This document shows, in pieces, positions 7,955-16,990 of a DNA stretch of 64,000 bases. Both the position numbers and the translations under genes were made by a program. The first letter of the stretch is position 1. Each line of letters starts with the position of its first letter. The stretch is from Gymnodinialimonas sp. 57CJ19 (GTDB lineage: Bacteria; Pseudomonadota; Alphaproteobacteria; Rhodobacterales; Rhodobacteraceae), in NCBI RefSeq assembly GCF_038396845.1, contig NZ_CP151587.1:1152001-1216000 (forward strand), in the 5' to 3' direction. The notes beneath the pieces are model-generated. The model was given only the letters and a program-made list of their open reading frames with translations, did not search any database and was not told where the DNA came from.

Positions 7955-9813
7955 TTTTCTTCCTTGGGTTTGCGCGAAAAGCTCTTGCGGATGTTGCCGA
8001 AAACATCGGGCTTAAAGCCTTGGCTGCGCATGATCAGGTACTGTTGCGTGAACGTCAGCGTGTTGTTCGCGATCCAGTACACCAGCAGGCCAGACGCAAA
8101 GCTGCCCAACATGAACATGAACACCCATGGCAACCACGCGAAGATTTGCGCCTGCATCGCATCGGTGGGGGCTGGGTTCAGCTTCTGTTGCAACCACATG
8201 GAAATACCCAGCAGCAGCGGCAGGATGCCGATGAAGATCAATGCCATGATCGACTCTGGATCAGGCGCGGGGTTGGGCAAGAGGCCGAAGAGGTTGATGA
8301 TCGAGGAGCTATCGGGCGCGGACAGGTCATTGAGCCAGCCGAAGAACGGCGCGTGGCGCAGTTCCAGCGTGACGAAGATCACCTTGTAGAGCGAGAAGAA
8401 GATCGGGATCTGCAGGATGATCGGCAGACAGCCGCCCGCAGGGTTCACCTTGTTCTTCTTATACAGCTCCATCATGCCTTTCTGGAGCTTCTCTCGGTTG
8501 TCGCCAGCGGCTTCTTTCAGCTTCTCGATCTCGGGCTGGAGCTCTTTCATCTTCGCCATCGACACATAGGAACGATAGGCGAGCGGGAAGAGAACGGCTT
8601 TCACGATCAGCGTCAGGGCAATGATCGCAAGACCCATGTTTCCGATGGTGCTGTTGAGCCAGTGCAGCAGCCAGAACAGTGGCTTGGTCAGGAAGTAGAA
8701 CCAGCCCCAGTCGATGCTGTCGACGAATCGGGAAACTTCGCCGCGGTTGGGGTCTTGCTCGGCGCCAAACAGGCGGGCGATGAAGCCCGGCTCGGCGTTT
8801 TCATAGTCGCGGATGGTCTCGGCTTCCTTGGCACCTGCAAAAAGCTGCGTCGTCACCTCGGCTGTTTCGCCGGGGGCGATGGACATATAGGGAAGGCGCG
8901 CTTCGGTCTGGTAGATGTCCGAGCCGGGCACGTATTTGATGACAGAGACGAAGGGTTGGTCTTCGCCGGGGATCAGCGTCGTCATCCAGTATTTGTCGGT
9001 GAAGCCGATCCAGCCGTTGGCCTCTACCTCGATCACTTCGGCGGGCACGCCTTCGCGGGCGACGACGTCCAGATCGGGAAGGTCATCATAGTCGACTTCG
9101 CTCAGCTCACCATCGACTTTGCGCACGACGCCTTCGTGAAGGATGAAGAAGTTCTGCAAGTCAGAGGGCAGGCCGTGACGCGCGACGATGCCATAGGGGG
9201 CAAGACTCACGTCTCCTTCGCCGGTGTTCTCAACCGATTGGGTGACTTCGAACATGAAGCGGTCGTCGATGGCGATGGTGCGGCGGAACACGAGGCCGCC
9301 GCCGTTGTCCCAAACCAAGGTAATAGGCGTCTCGGGCGTCAGGGTTGTGCCGGACTCAAGCTCCCACGGGGTGTCGGAGGTGGGGACGTCTTCATAGCCG
9401 AGGTCGCCGGAAGGGGTCCAACCATAGAGCGCGTAGTAGGGATCTTCCGAGCCGACGGGCGACAGAAGGCGCACGATCTCGTCGCCGTCCACTTCTGTGG
9501 TGTAGTTGCGCAGGGACAGGTCATCAATGCGGCCGCCCAGAAGCGAAATGGTGCCTTCGACGGAAGGCGTTTCGATGTCGATCCGCGCGGCTTCGGTCAG
9601 AGCCACCTCGGTGGGCGCGGTGTTTTCGGCCCCCGCAGGATCGCCTGTCGCGGTGACAGGAGGGGTGGGCGCGATGCCGGTTTCGGTTTCGACCACGGGG
9701 ATCGCGTTGGGGTCTTCCACGACCTCTGGAGGCGGGAAGAGAAGGAACCACACGAGGATCACAACAAAGCTAAGGCCGGTGGCCAGGATCAGGTTTCTGT
9801 TCTGATCATCCAT
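7951..9813 (-). CDS. yidC: Membrane protein insertase YidC
   Basis: This 620-residue YidC of the Gram-negative type has an N-terminal signal-anchor (about residues 6-26), a large periplasmic beta-domain to about residue 370, and then five membrane segments. The conserved core includes the amphipathic region with WLLHWLNSTIGN and a C1 coiled loop KMKELQPEIEKLKE. A PAGGCLPIILQIPIF motif starts the next segment. It inserts membrane proteins alone or with SecYEG. The short C-terminal tail is lysine/arginine-rich. It heads the yidC-MOSC-acetyltransferase-engB run. Confidence 0.97.
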   Translation of the reverse strand: MDDQNRNLILATGLSFVVILVWFLLFPPPEVVEDPNAIPVVETETGIAPTPPVTATGDPAGAENTAPTEVALTEAARIDIETPSVEGTISLLGGRIDDLSLRNYTTEVDGDEIVRLLSPVGSEDPYYALYGWTPSGDLGYEDVPTSDTPWELESGTTLTPETPITLVWDNGGGLVFRRTIAIDDRFMFEVTQSVENTGEGDVSLAPYGIVARHGLPSDLQNFFILHEGVVRKVDGELSEVDYDDLPDLDVVAREGVPAEVIEVEANGWIGFTDKYWMTTLIPGEDQPFVSVIKYVPGSDIYQTEARLPYMSIAPGETAEVTTQLFAGAKEAETIRDYENAEPGFIARLFGAEQDPNRGEVSRFVDSIDWGWFYFLTKPLFWLLHWLNSTIGNMGLAIIALTLIVKAVLFPLAYRSYVSMAKMKELQPEIEKLKEAAGDNREKLQKGMMELYKKNKVNPAGGCLPIILQIPIFFSLYKVIFVTLELRHAPFFGWLNDLSAPDSSSIINLFGLLPNPAPDPESIMALIFIGILPLLLGISMWLQQKLNPAPTDAMQAQIFAWLPWVFMFMLGSFASGLLVYWIANNTLTFTQQYLIMRSQGFKPDVFGNIRKSFSRKPKEEK

Positions 9814-10045
9814 GTCCGCGAAATTCCTCTATCCGAGCCCTTAGGAATAAGGCGAAACACCGCTGCTCAATCGGTAACGCCAATCCCTGCGGGTTCAACA
9901 GACTGAGGGTTGAAAGGTCAAGAGGCGAAATCGGCGCGGGTCCCAAGGGCAGAGGCGGCGTCGGGCCTTCTGTGGCTGGGGGCAGCAGGGTCCAGATGGG
10001 TCGGTTGGCGGAGCGGCGGCGGTGTTCAGCAGTTCGGTAAATCGA

Positions 10046-11614
10046 CTAGGGAGCCGCGGCACGCCTGTCGTCGAGACGAATCGTCTTGCCAGCGGCGCCA
10101 TGGGCACGGGCCCAATCGGCAACGTTGTCCAACCCCATCGGACGGGCGATGGCATAGCCTTGCACGAAATCGCAGCCAAGTTCTGCCACGGCATCTTGTT
10201 CGCTTTGGGTTTCCGCCCCTTGGGCCAATGTTTCAATGCCCATCGCTTGCGCCAAGGCGATAATGGCGGCGACGGACTGGCGTTTTTCGTGGGCGACATC
10301 GACATCCAGAATGAAGCTCCGGTCAATCTTGATCCGGCTGACGCTTAACCGTTGCAAGGTGGGGATGGATGCGGCCCCAAGGCCGAAGCCTTCAAGGTCC
10401 ACGCGGTGCCCTGCGTTGCGCAATTTCAGAAGGTTGGCCGCGATTGCGTCTTCCTCGATATGTTTGCCGACGCCTTCGGGCAGTTCGATCACAATCCGAG
10501 AGGGTGCAAGGCTGAAGCGCGCAACTTCCTGAGCCATATGATTGGCGAAGTCAGGGTCACGCAGTTCCCCCGCCGAGAAGTTCACCGAGATTTGCGGGAT
10601 ATGCGCCTTCACAGCATCCCAATCACGCAGCGCTTTCAGGGCTTGGTGCAGCATACGTTGCCCAAGCAGAGGCATGTGTCCTGATGCTTCAACGGCGGAG
10701 AAAAACTCTTTCGGGCCAAGAAGCCCGTGTTTGGGGTGTTGCCAGCGGGCCAACGTCTCCATCCCGGAAAGGGTGCCGGTGCGGGCGTGGATTTGCGGTT
10801 GAAACCATGCCTGAATGGCGCCGTCGTGAATGGCTGCCTCCACTTCCTCGCTAAGGCTGGTTTGTAGCGCGCGGGCACGACCCATGCCGGGGGCGAAGGC
10901 GCGGATAGCATTGGGGCCATTCAGGGCGGCTTCGTCCAAGGCAGTTTCAGCCGCTTTGAAGGTGGTATCGGCCGGGTCCGCCCCGTTCTTGATCATCGCG
11001 GAGTGCCCGATCGAGGCGGTGAGGCGCAGGGCCGATCCGCGCATGGCCAAAGGTTCTGCAATGGCATCAGAGAGCCGCGAGGCAATGGTGTCGCGCAGGC
11101 CAAGCCGCGCGGTCGCAAGGGGCGACAACACGATGCCAAAGCGGGCGTCGCCCAAGCGGGTCAGCAGGTCGCCGTTGCGCAGAGTCGTTTGAAGCCGTTC
11201 TTCAACGCGGGTTGCAATCTCTTCGCAGGCATCCAGACCCCACCGGCTATGCAAGGCGGCCCAATCATCAATCTGCACAAGGATGCAGGCAGTGTCGCGC
11301 CCCGGCACGTCCGACACGCGGTCCATCATGGCCACCAACGCGCCGCGTCCCGTCGCCGGGGTGGCGGCGGAAGCGGCAAAGCTGCCTGGGGCCGTTGCCC
11401 GCCTGCCAATTCCACCAAGGGCCAGCAATGTGGACAGGCAAACCGCTGTGACCAGCGAAACATCCTCGAAACCCATCCAATGGGCGCTAAGGGCAAGCAG
11501 GGGGAAAAGCGCCAGCACCTCTATTCGAGAGAGCGCCGTCTGGATACGCCTCGACAAGCGATAGAGCGGCCCTTGCCCGACGTTTACCGTGCCTTTTGCC
11601 TTGGGGTCTGCCAA
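10046..11614 (-). CDS. Membrane-anchored degenerate GGDEF/EAL-domain protein
   Basis: The protein has 522 residues. It starts at a TTG eight bases after a GGAGG site, has two hydrophobic segments near residues 33-70, then a GGDEF-like domain in which the signature has become LGDARF, and then a full-length EAL domain. In the EAL part the first glutamate is kept (ETLARW), the metal-binding asparagine is in SVNFSAGEL and the lysine is in IKIDRSF. However, DDFGTG is replaced by EGFGLG and the EGVE loop reads QGAE. Loss of these metal/catalytic positions makes both synthesis and hydrolysis of cyclic di-GMP unlikely, so a binding or protein-contact role is inferred. It sits between yidD and yidC. 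Confidence 0.85.
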   Translation of the reverse strand: MADPKAKGTVNVGQGPLYRLSRRIQTALSRIEVLALFPLLALSAHWMGFEDVSLVTAVCLSTLLALGGIGRRATAPGSFAASAATPATGRGALVAMMDRVSDVPGRDTACILVQIDDWAALHSRWGLDACEEIATRVEERLQTTLRNGDLLTRLGDARFGIVLSPLATARLGLRDTIASRLSDAIAEPLAMRGSALRLTASIGHSAMIKNGADPADTTFKAAETALDEAALNGPNAIRAFAPGMGRARALQTSLSEEVEAAIHDGAIQAWFQPQIHARTGTLSGMETLARWQHPKHGLLGPKEFFSAVEASGHMPLLGQRMLHQALKALRDWDAVKAHIPQISVNFSAGELRDPDFANHMAQEVARFSLAPSRIVIELPEGVGKHIEEDAIAANLLKLRNAGHRVDLEGFGLGAASIPTLQRLSVSRIKIDRSFILDVDVAHEKRQSVAAIIALAQAMGIETLAQGAETQSEQDAVAELGCDFVQGYAIARPMGLDNVADWARAHGAAGKTIRLDDRRAAAP

Positions 11615-11723
11615 CTTTCACGCCTCCGGCTGCTATACGAACTGCGCCCAAGGGGTAGACCAACTTCGCAAACAGGAGGTTAATGCAGGAAGCTTCGCGA
11701 CAGGTTTTCGCGGACCGCCAAGC

Positions 11724-11945
11724 CTAGTCCGGCACGTTGTCGATGCCCGAGCCCCCCCAAGGGTGGCAACGGGCGACGCGGCGGGTGGCCAGCCAGGTGC
11801 CTTTGATCGCACCATGTTTACGCAATGCCTCCATCGCGTAAGAGGAGCAGGTTGGCGTGAAACGGCAGTTGGTGGCGATCATCGGAGAAATCACCAACCG
11901 GTAGAACCGGATCGGAAGTGACAGGAGAAATGCCGCCGGGTTCAT
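11724..11945 (-). CDS. yidD: Membrane protein insertion efficiency factor YidD
   Basis: This 73-residue protein has the typical YidD pattern: an N-terminal amphipathic/hydrophobic stretch with FYRLVISP, the motif [15 protein letters not shown], and a C-terminal [13 protein letters not shown]. It aids YidC-dependent insertion at the inner membrane. Its start overlaps the rnpA stop by 4 nt, as in many bacteria. The expected next gene yidC is separated from it here by the GGDEF/EAL gene. Confidence 0.94.
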   Translation of the reverse strand: MNPAAFLLSLPIRFYRLVISPMIATNCRFTPTCSSYAMEALRKHGAIKGTWLATRRVARCHPWGGSGIDNVPD

Positions 11946-12274
11946 CGGTGCACCTTGCGCAACGCGCGGGACAGATCAGCTTTTAGCGCTTGGAAATCGT
12001 GGGTCGCTGTGGCGTCTTTGCGGCCAATCAGGACGTAATCCCAACCATCCTTCCCCTCGGTAGGCAGCACGGCGCGGGCAATTTCGCGCAGACGTCGCTT
12101 GGCGCGATTACGGGCGACGGCATTGCCGACCTTCTTGGAGCAGGTGAAACCGACGCGGATCGCATCAGCGGCCTCTCCCTCGGGGCGTTGACGAGCTTGC
12201 AACAGGAAGGCAGGCGTCGGCACACGGGCCGCACGGGCGGCCGACAGGAAATCAGCCCGCTGGGTAAGGGTCAT
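11942..12274 (-). CDS. rnpA: Ribonuclease P protein component
   Basis: From the ATG at 12274 this encodes 110 residues beginning MTLTQRADF, the usual RnpA length and opening. An in-frame upstream start at 12340 would add 22 residues of non-conserved sequence and is less likely. The signature [10 protein letters not shown] (RNR motif) binds RNase P RNA during 5' maturation of tRNA. It lies 76 nt downstream of rpmH and overlaps yidD by 4 nt. Confidence 0.94.
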   Translation of the reverse strand: MTLTQRADFLSAARAARVPTPAFLLQARQRPEGEAADAIRVGFTCSKKVGNAVARNRAKRRLREIARAVLPTEGKDGWDYVLIGRKDATATHDFQALKADLSRALRKVHR

Positions 12275-12350
12275 AAGCGGACGTTTAACACAAAAAGCCC
12301 CCGGCGAGGCGGCGCTCGGCGGAGGCGTTTGCGATGCCATCGGTCGGCGA

Positions 12351-12488
12351 TCAGGCGCTGAGCGACTTCCGACCGCGGGCGCGGCGGGCGTTCAGGATCT
12401 TGCGACCTGCTTTGGTTGCCATACGCGCACGGAAGCCGTGGCGGTGCTTGCGCACGAGGTTCGAGGGTTGGAATGTCCGCTTCGACAT
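12351..12488 (-). CDS. rpmH: 50S ribosomal protein L34
   Basis: This short gene encodes 45 residues starting [11 protein letters not shown], with the invariant [10 protein letters not shown] block and an arginine/lysine-rich end typical of L34. It is the first gene of the rpmH-rnpA-yidD cluster and is preceded on the minus strand by a good housekeeping promoter at 12566-12594. Confidence 0.97.
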   Translation of the reverse strand: MSKRTFQPSNLVRKHRHGFRARMATKAGRKILNARRARGRKSLSA

Positions 12489-12565
12489 GGGTCTCGCTCC
12501 GTCAATCTTGGCCGGAGGGCGCCAAACGCGCGCCTCATACGGCAGGAATCTTTCTAAGAGCCTGC

Positions 12566-12594
12566 GGGATAGGCAAGTGTGGGGCTGCTGTCAA
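12566..12594 (-). promoter_or_regulatory. Predicted sigma-70-type promoter of rpmH
   Basis: On the minus strand a perfect TTGACA (12589-12594) is separated by 17 nt from TATCCC (12566-12571). It is about 80 nt upstream of the rpmH ATG and just after the stop of the DUF523 gene. Position and -35 quality support it as the main promoter of rpmH-rnpA-yidD; the transcription start itself is not visible. Confidence 0.6.
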
Positions 12595-12607
12595 CAACGC
12601 GCCCGCA

Positions 12608-13111
12608 TCAGGACGCGGTATTTTCGGCCTCTTCCAAGGCGCGGGCCAATTCGCGCAACTGGTCCGGGGCGTAGACGGCGACGCCTATGGCGCGAAGACG
12701 GTGCGCGACAAGGCCTTCACCAGAATGGCGTTGGCCATCGAAATTGCCCGAATGCACGTAAGTGGGGCCGCAAGACGGGCTTCCATCAGTCAATAAAGCA
12801 AAGCGGCAGTTCTGTTGTTGCGCCAATTCCACTGCCAGCTGGGCGCCCAGGGTGAACTCTCCGGTCCAATCCAGGCCGTCCTTGTCGTAGACGCCAGCCC
12901 GGCCTGCCAGCACCGCTTCAGCGGTGGCCCCCGGAGCGATCTCGGCGGCGGGGCGGGGGCTGGACAGACCGGCCGCCATTTCCGGGCAATGGGTTACCAA
13001 GCGGCCTTCGGCCCGCCACGTGGCCAGAAGCTGATTCTCCAGCGTCTTTGCGCCGCCGTCGTAGCGCACGCGCGCACCCATCAAGCAGGCGCTGACGAAA
13101 ATCTTCTCCAT
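12608..13111 (-). CDS. DUF523 family protein
   Basis: From the ATG at 13111 the protein has 167 residues beginning MEKIFVSACLMG. Conserved family elements are SACLMGARVRYDG, HCPEMAAGL, LLTDGSPSCG and the histidine/glycine-rich end of the first half. Cysteines in CLMG, HCPE and SCG resemble a metal-binding set. The function of DUF523 proteins is unknown to me. A start four codons upstream (13123) is possible but less conserved. It is transcribed toward rpmH and divergently from the VTT-domain gene. Confidence 0.88.
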   Translation of the reverse strand: MEKIFVSACLMGARVRYDGGAKTLENQLLATWRAEGRLVTHCPEMAAGLSSPRPAAEIAPGATAEAVLAGRAGVYDKDGLDWTGEFTLGAQLAVELAQQQNCRFALLTDGSPSCGPTYVHSGNFDGQRHSGEGLVAHRLRAIGVAVYAPDQLRELARALEEAENTAS

Positions 13112-13236
13112 GGTACGACCCACACTTGAAACAATCCAAACCGCGAATGTGACAGTTTGCTGCCATTGCGGTCACGAAAACCCTTACTTGCGTCACGCCC
13201 CATCAAGCAACCGTGAGCGGGGATATCCCCCTTGCG

Positions 13237-13253
13237 TTAGATGCCGCATCTAA
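13237..13253. promoter_or_regulatory. Inverted repeat in the DUF523 / VTT-protein divergent gap
   Basis: TTAGATG and CATCTAA are perfect 7-bp arms around a 3-nt centre, 31 nt before the ATG of the VTT-domain gene. It could be an operator or a leader hairpin. No known regulator consensus is claimed. Confidence 0.35.
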
Positions 13254-13283
13254 GGTCCAACTCAAGGGTAAGGGAAAAAAGGT

Positions 13284-14018
13284 ATGTCAGACAGCGTGGA
13301 CCAGCAGCAGCACACACAATTCACCCGCTATCTTCCGCTTATCGCCGTTGCGATCGGCGCAGGCGTCGGGTGGTATCTGTTTCGCGATTACCTGAGCTTT
13401 GAAGCTCTGGCCAATAACCGAGAGGCGTTGATTGCCTTTCGCGATGCCAACTACCTGCTGACGGTCCTGTTGTTCGTGTTGGCTTATGCGCTGATCGTGG
13501 CGTTCTCCCTGCCGGGGGCCACAATTGCCACGCTGACGGGCGGCTTCCTGTTCGCAACCTTCCCCGGCGCGCTCTTCAATGTTCTTGGGGCGACCGCAGG
13601 GGCCACGGCGATCTTCCTGGCAGCGCAGACCAGTTTTGGCGCGCAGCTAGGGGCGAGGTTGGAAGGCTCGGAAGGGATCACCAAGAAATTCAAGGACGCC
13701 ATTGATGAAAACCAATGGTCCGCGCTTTTTCTTCTTCGCCTGGTTCCTGCGGTGCCGTTCTTCATTGCCAACCTTCTGCCCGCCTTCTTTGAGGTTCCAA
13801 CACGGCGCTATGTGATCTCCACCTTCTTCGGCATTATGCCGGGAGCCATCGTCTACACTTCTGTCGGGGCCGGATTGGGAGAGGTCTTTGCCCGCGGCGA
13901 GACCCCGGACCTTGGCATCATCTTCGAGCCGCAGATCATCTTGCCGATCCTCGGCCTGTGCGCGCTTGCGACCCTCCCCATCATTCTAAAAGCCGTGCGC
14001 GGCAAGAAAGGGCTGTGA
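13284..14018 (+). CDS. TVP38/TMEM64 (VTT-domain) membrane protein
   Basis: This 244-residue inner-membrane protein has an N-terminal membrane segment (about 16-33) and a VTT/SNARE-associated core. The family glycine-rich stretches GATAGATAIFLA and LRLVPAVPFFIANLLPA are clear, as is TFFGIMPGAIVYTSVGAGLG. Relatives include DedA-like proteins implicated in membrane lipid homeostasis or scrambling; the precise role here is unknown. It is followed after 3 nt by a flavoprotein gene, so the two are an operon, a pairing seen in other Alphaproteobacteria. Confidence 0.9.
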   Translation: MSDSVDQQQHTQFTRYLPLIAVAIGAGVGWYLFRDYLSFEALANNREALIAFRDANYLLTVLLFVLAYALIVAFSLPGATIATLTGGFLFATFPGALFNVLGATAGATAIFLAAQTSFGAQLGARLEGSEGITKKFKDAIDENQWSALFLLRLVPAVPFFIANLLPAFFEVPTRRYVISTFFGIMPGAIVYTSVGAGLGEVFARGETPDLGIIFEPQIILPILGLCALATLPIILKAVRGKKGL

Positions 14019-14021
14019 ACC

Positions 14022-15440
14022 ATGGCTGTGATTGAAACTGATATTTGCGTCATTGGTGCCGGTTCCGGCGGCCTGTCTGTGGCGGCAGGTGCCGTTCAGA
14101 TGGGGGCGAAGGTTGTGCTTCTGGAAGGCCACCTGATGGGGGGGGATTGCCTGAACTTTGGCTGCGTGCCCTCCAAGGCTTTGCTGGCGGCGGGACATAA
14201 GGCGCACGCGACCTCTCAGGCGGCTTTCGGTGTGGCGGGCCATGACCCGGCCCCCGATTTCGCTGCGGCCAAGGACCATGTCCGCGCGGTGATTGCCGAG
14301 ATTGAGCCCGTCGATTCGCAAGAACGGTTTGAAGGCCTCGGCGTGACAGTGATCCGCGAATTCGGGCGCTTCATCTCTCATTCGGAAGTGCAGGCGGGCG
14401 ACACCACGATCAAGGCGCGGCGCTTTGTGGTTGCGACGGGCTCTCGACCCTTTGTGCCGCCGATCCCCGGTCTGGACCGCGTGCCCTACTACACGAATGA
14501 GACGATCTTCGACCTGCGCGAGCGACCCGATCATCTGATCATCATCGGGGGCGGCCCCATTGGCATGGAAATGGCGCAAGCGCATCGGCGTTTGGGCAGC
14601 CGTGTGACCGTGTTGGAAGGCGAGAAAGCCATGGGTAAGGATGATCCGGAAGCGGCGGCAATCGTTCTGGACGCCCTGCGCGGCGAAGGGATCGAGATTG
14701 TGGAGGGCGCGACGGCCTCTGACATCAGCGGCACGGAAGGGGCGATCAAGGTCGAAACCAAGGATGGCGCGACCTTTGAGGGGTCTCACCTTCTGGTGGC
14801 GGTCGGGCGGCAGGTAAACGTCGATAATATGGACCTGCACAAGGCGGGCGTCGCGTTTGAGCGGGGCGGTGTGACCGTCGGCGCGGATCTGCGGTCCACC
14901 AACAAGCGCGTCTATGCCGTGGGCGACGCCGCGGGCGGGGCGCAGTTTACCCATGTCGCGGGCTATCATGCAGGTGTCATCATCCGGCCGATGCTGTTTG
15001 GTCTGCCCGCCAAGGCACGCACCGATCATATTCCCTGGGCGACGTATACCTCCCCGGAACTGGCCCAAGTTGGCCTTACCGAGGCCGAGGCCAAAGACCA
15101 GCACGGTGACAAGGTTTTCGTCGCCAAAGCAGAATTTTCCCATAATGACCGTGGCATCGCGACGGAACAGACCACGGGCTTCGTGAAAGTGATGGTTGTG
15201 AAAGGCAAACCCGTGGGGGCAACGATTGTTGGGCCGCAAGCGGGAGAGCTGATCGGGATTTGGTCGCTCGCCATCGCCAACAAGCTGAAGATGAGCGCGG
15301 TCGCCAACATGATCGCGCCTTATCCGACGCTTGGCGAGGTTAACAAACGCGCTGCCAGTGCCTATTTCACGCCAAAGCTGTTCGATAGTCCTATGGTAAA
15401 GAAGGTCGTCGGATTTGTGCAAAAGCTCGGTCGCCCGTAG
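14022..15440 (+). CDS. Mercuric-reductase-like pyridine nucleotide-disulfide oxidoreductase
   Basis: This 472-residue class I flavoprotein has an FAD-binding GAGSGGLSVA near residue 12, redox-active cysteines C43 and C48 (GDCLNFGCVPSKAL), an NAD(P)-binding GGGPIGMEMA near residue 175, and the second FAD motif VYAVGDAAGG. Where dihydrolipoamide dehydrogenase has HxHPT, this protein reads APYPTLGE, as in the MerA-like uncharacterised branch. It lacks the paired C-terminal cysteines of true mercuric reductase. It is thus probably a disulfide or metal/thiol reductase of unknown substrate rather than Lpd. It is linked to the preceding VTT gene. Confidence 0.85.
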   Translation: MAVIETDICVIGAGSGGLSVAAGAVQMGAKVVLLEGHLMGGDCLNFGCVPSKALLAAGHKAHATSQAAFGVAGHDPAPDFAAAKDHVRAVIAEIEPVDSQERFEGLGVTVIREFGRFISHSEVQAGDTTIKARRFVVATGSRPFVPPIPGLDRVPYYTNETIFDLRERPDHLIIIGGGPIGMEMAQAHRRLGSRVTVLEGEKAMGKDDPEAAAIVLDALRGEGIEIVEGATASDISGTEGAIKVETKDGATFEGSHLLVAVGRQVNVDNMDLHKAGVAFERGGVTVGADLRSTNKRVYAVGDAAGGAQFTHVAGYHAGVIIRPMLFGLPAKARTDHIPWATYTSPELAQVGLTEAEAKDQHGDKVFVAKAEFSHNDRGIATEQTTGFVKVMVVKGKPVGATIVGPQAGELIGIWSLAIANKLKMSAVANMIAPYPTLGEVNKRAASAYFTPKLFDSPMVKKVVGFVQKLGRP

Positions 15441-15476
15441 AAGGGGCCGGGCTTCGGGCCAATAAGGGAGCCGTTG

Positions 15477-16862
15477 GTGGCAAACAGTCTTTCAGGGCGA
15501 TTTCTGCTCCTTACCGTCATCTTCGTGATGCTGGCTGAAGTCTTCATTTTCGTGCCCTCGATCGCTCGGTTTCGCGAAGACTATCTTCTGGCACGGTTGG
15601 AGCGGGCGCAAATCGCCTCTCTCGCCTTGTTGGCGGCAGACGGTATGATCGACGATGAGCTCGAATATGAGCTGTTGGAAAACGCAGAAGTCCTGAACGT
15701 GGTCTTGCGACGGGACGCCGTGCGGCAGCTGGTCCTTTCAACCGATGGGATGGAGCCGATCTCGGCCTCCTTCGACCTGCGCGATGCTTCGGCCTGGGAG
15801 CTTGTTCGCGACGCCTCCATGCGGATGTTCGAGACCGAAGATCAGAATATTCGTGTGATCGGCGAGCCGGTCCGCGAAGCGGGACTATTGATCGAAGTCA
15901 CGATGGAAACCGCGCCCTTGCGTATGGCGATGATCGACTATGGGATGCGGATCTTGCTATTGTCCGCCGCCATATCGGCCTTTGTGGCGCTGCTATTGTT
16001 CGTGGCGGTGCGCATGCTGATGGTGAACCCGATCAAGCGTGTGGTTGGCGCGATGATGACCTATGCCGAAGCCCCCGAGGATGCGAACCGGATCATTACC
16101 CCGCGCGGCTCGGTGAGGGAGCTTCGGAACGCGGAAGAGGCGCTTCACGGGATGCAGACCCAACTTACCTCTCTGCTTCGGCAACGCGAAAGGCTGGCGC
16201 AATTGGGTGAGGCGGTTGCCAAGATCAGCCATGACCTGCGTAATATTCTGTCCGTTGCCACCCTCGTCGCGGATCGGCTGGAAACGGTCCAAGACCCGAC
16301 GGTGAAACGCATTGCGCCAAAGCTCATCAACTCGCTCGGGCGGGCAATTAACCTGACCGAGGCTACTTTGGCCTTTGGCCGCGCCGAAGAACCGGCCCCC
16401 AAGCTGGACCGAGTGTTGCTGCAGCCTTTGGTGGATGACGTGCTGGACAATGACAACCTTGCCCAAGGGGACGGAGAAGTCAGCTATGATGTAGAGATCG
16501 AGGCCGGCGTCGTTGTGCGCGCGGACCCTGAACAATTGCACCGCGTCTTGTCCAACCTTGTCCGCAATGCCCGCCAGGCCATTACCGCCACAGGCCAGCC
16601 CGGTGAAATCATCGTACGAGCCTGCGCGCACGAGGGCGGCTGGCGCATCGAAGTCTGCGACACCGGCCCCGGCTTGCCCGCAGGCGCCCAAGAGGGGCTG
16701 TTCAAGCCGTTCTCTTCCACCGACAAAGTGGGCGGTACGGGCCTTGGTCTTGCGATTTGTGCGGAAATCCTGCGCGGCCATGGGGGGACGTTGACGTTAA
16801 AAAGTACGGGGTCAGACGGCACGATCTTCGCATTATTTCTTCCCGGGGGCCTTGCGGCTTGA
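15477..16862 (+). CDS. Orphan membrane sensor histidine kinase
   Basis: From the GTG at 15477 (AAGGGAG six bases upstream; a TTG at 15474 is an alternative) this encodes 461 residues. A first membrane segment lies near residues 8-27, then a periplasmic domain, a second segment near 160-184 and a HAMP-like linker. The phosphoacceptor is H252 in KISHDLRN. The ATPase domain shows an N-box (NLVRNARQA), DTGPGLP and GGTGLGLAI. No response regulator is adjacent, so its partner is elsewhere. A tRNA gene follows 47 nt later. Confidence 0.9.
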   Translation: MANSLSGRFLLLTVIFVMLAEVFIFVPSIARFREDYLLARLERAQIASLALLAADGMIDDELEYELLENAEVLNVVLRRDAVRQLVLSTDGMEPISASFDLRDASAWELVRDASMRMFETEDQNIRVIGEPVREAGLLIEVTMETAPLRMAMIDYGMRILLLSAAISAFVALLLFVAVRMLMVNPIKRVVGAMMTYAEAPEDANRIITPRGSVRELRNAEEALHGMQTQLTSLLRQRERLAQLGEAVAKISHDLRNILSVATLVADRLETVQDPTVKRIAPKLINSLGRAINLTEATLAFGRAEEPAPKLDRVLLQPLVDDVLDNDNLAQGDGEVSYDVEIEAGVVVRADPEQLHRVLSNLVRNARQAITATGQPGEIIVRACAHEGGWRIEVCDTGPGLPAGAQEGLFKPFSSTDKVGGTGLGLAICAEILRGHGGTLTLKSTGSDGTIFALFLPGGLAA

Positions 16863-16909
16863 TTAGGCCCTTGCGCTACGCAACCGGCGGCGCTAAATGA
16901 CCCTCACGC

Positions 16910-16986
16910 GGATTGGTAGCTCAGCTGGATAGAGTACTTGACTACGAATCAAGGGGTCGGGGGTTCGAATCCTCCCCAGTCCGCCA
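16910..16986 (+). tRNA. tRNA-Arg (anticodon ACG), with encoded CCA
   Basis: A complete 77-nt cloverleaf is present: acceptor 16910-16916 pairs with 16976-16982, G is the discriminator and CCA is encoded (16984-16986). The D arm starts GCTC at 16919. Anticodon stem CTTGA/TCAAG surrounds loop CTACGAA with anticodon ACG at 16944-16946. The T loop is TTCGAAT. It reads CGU and, after A-to-I editing, CGC/CGA codons. Its 3' end is repeated at 26125-26142, so it served as an integration site. Confidence 0.95.
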
Positions 16987-16990
16987 TTTA
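16973..16990 (+). other. attL: tRNA-side attachment site of the island
   Basis: TCCCCAGTCCGCCA followed by TTTA covers the 3' end of tRNA-Arg. It matches 26125-26142 at 17 of 18 positions (the first 14 bases are identical), the expected footprint of integration by a tRNA-targeting tyrosine recombinase. Confidence 0.85.

Noticed and set aside
8020..9906. A 628-codon open frame antisense to yidC
   Set aside because: It mirrors yidC codon structure in a GC-rich genome; the histidine/aspartate/glycine-rich translation has no domain and yidC itself is unmistakable.
13986..15422. A 478-codon frame antisense to the flavoprotein gene
   Set aside because: It is a shadow frame of a strongly supported oxidoreductase with all cofactor motifs in place.
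16908..16986. A tRNA reading with acceptor stem GCGGATT beginning at 16908
   Set aside because: It pairs by chance with AGTCCGC but shifts positions 8-9 and the D arm. The frame beginning at 16910 gives correct U8-A9, D arm, discriminator G and encoded CCA.
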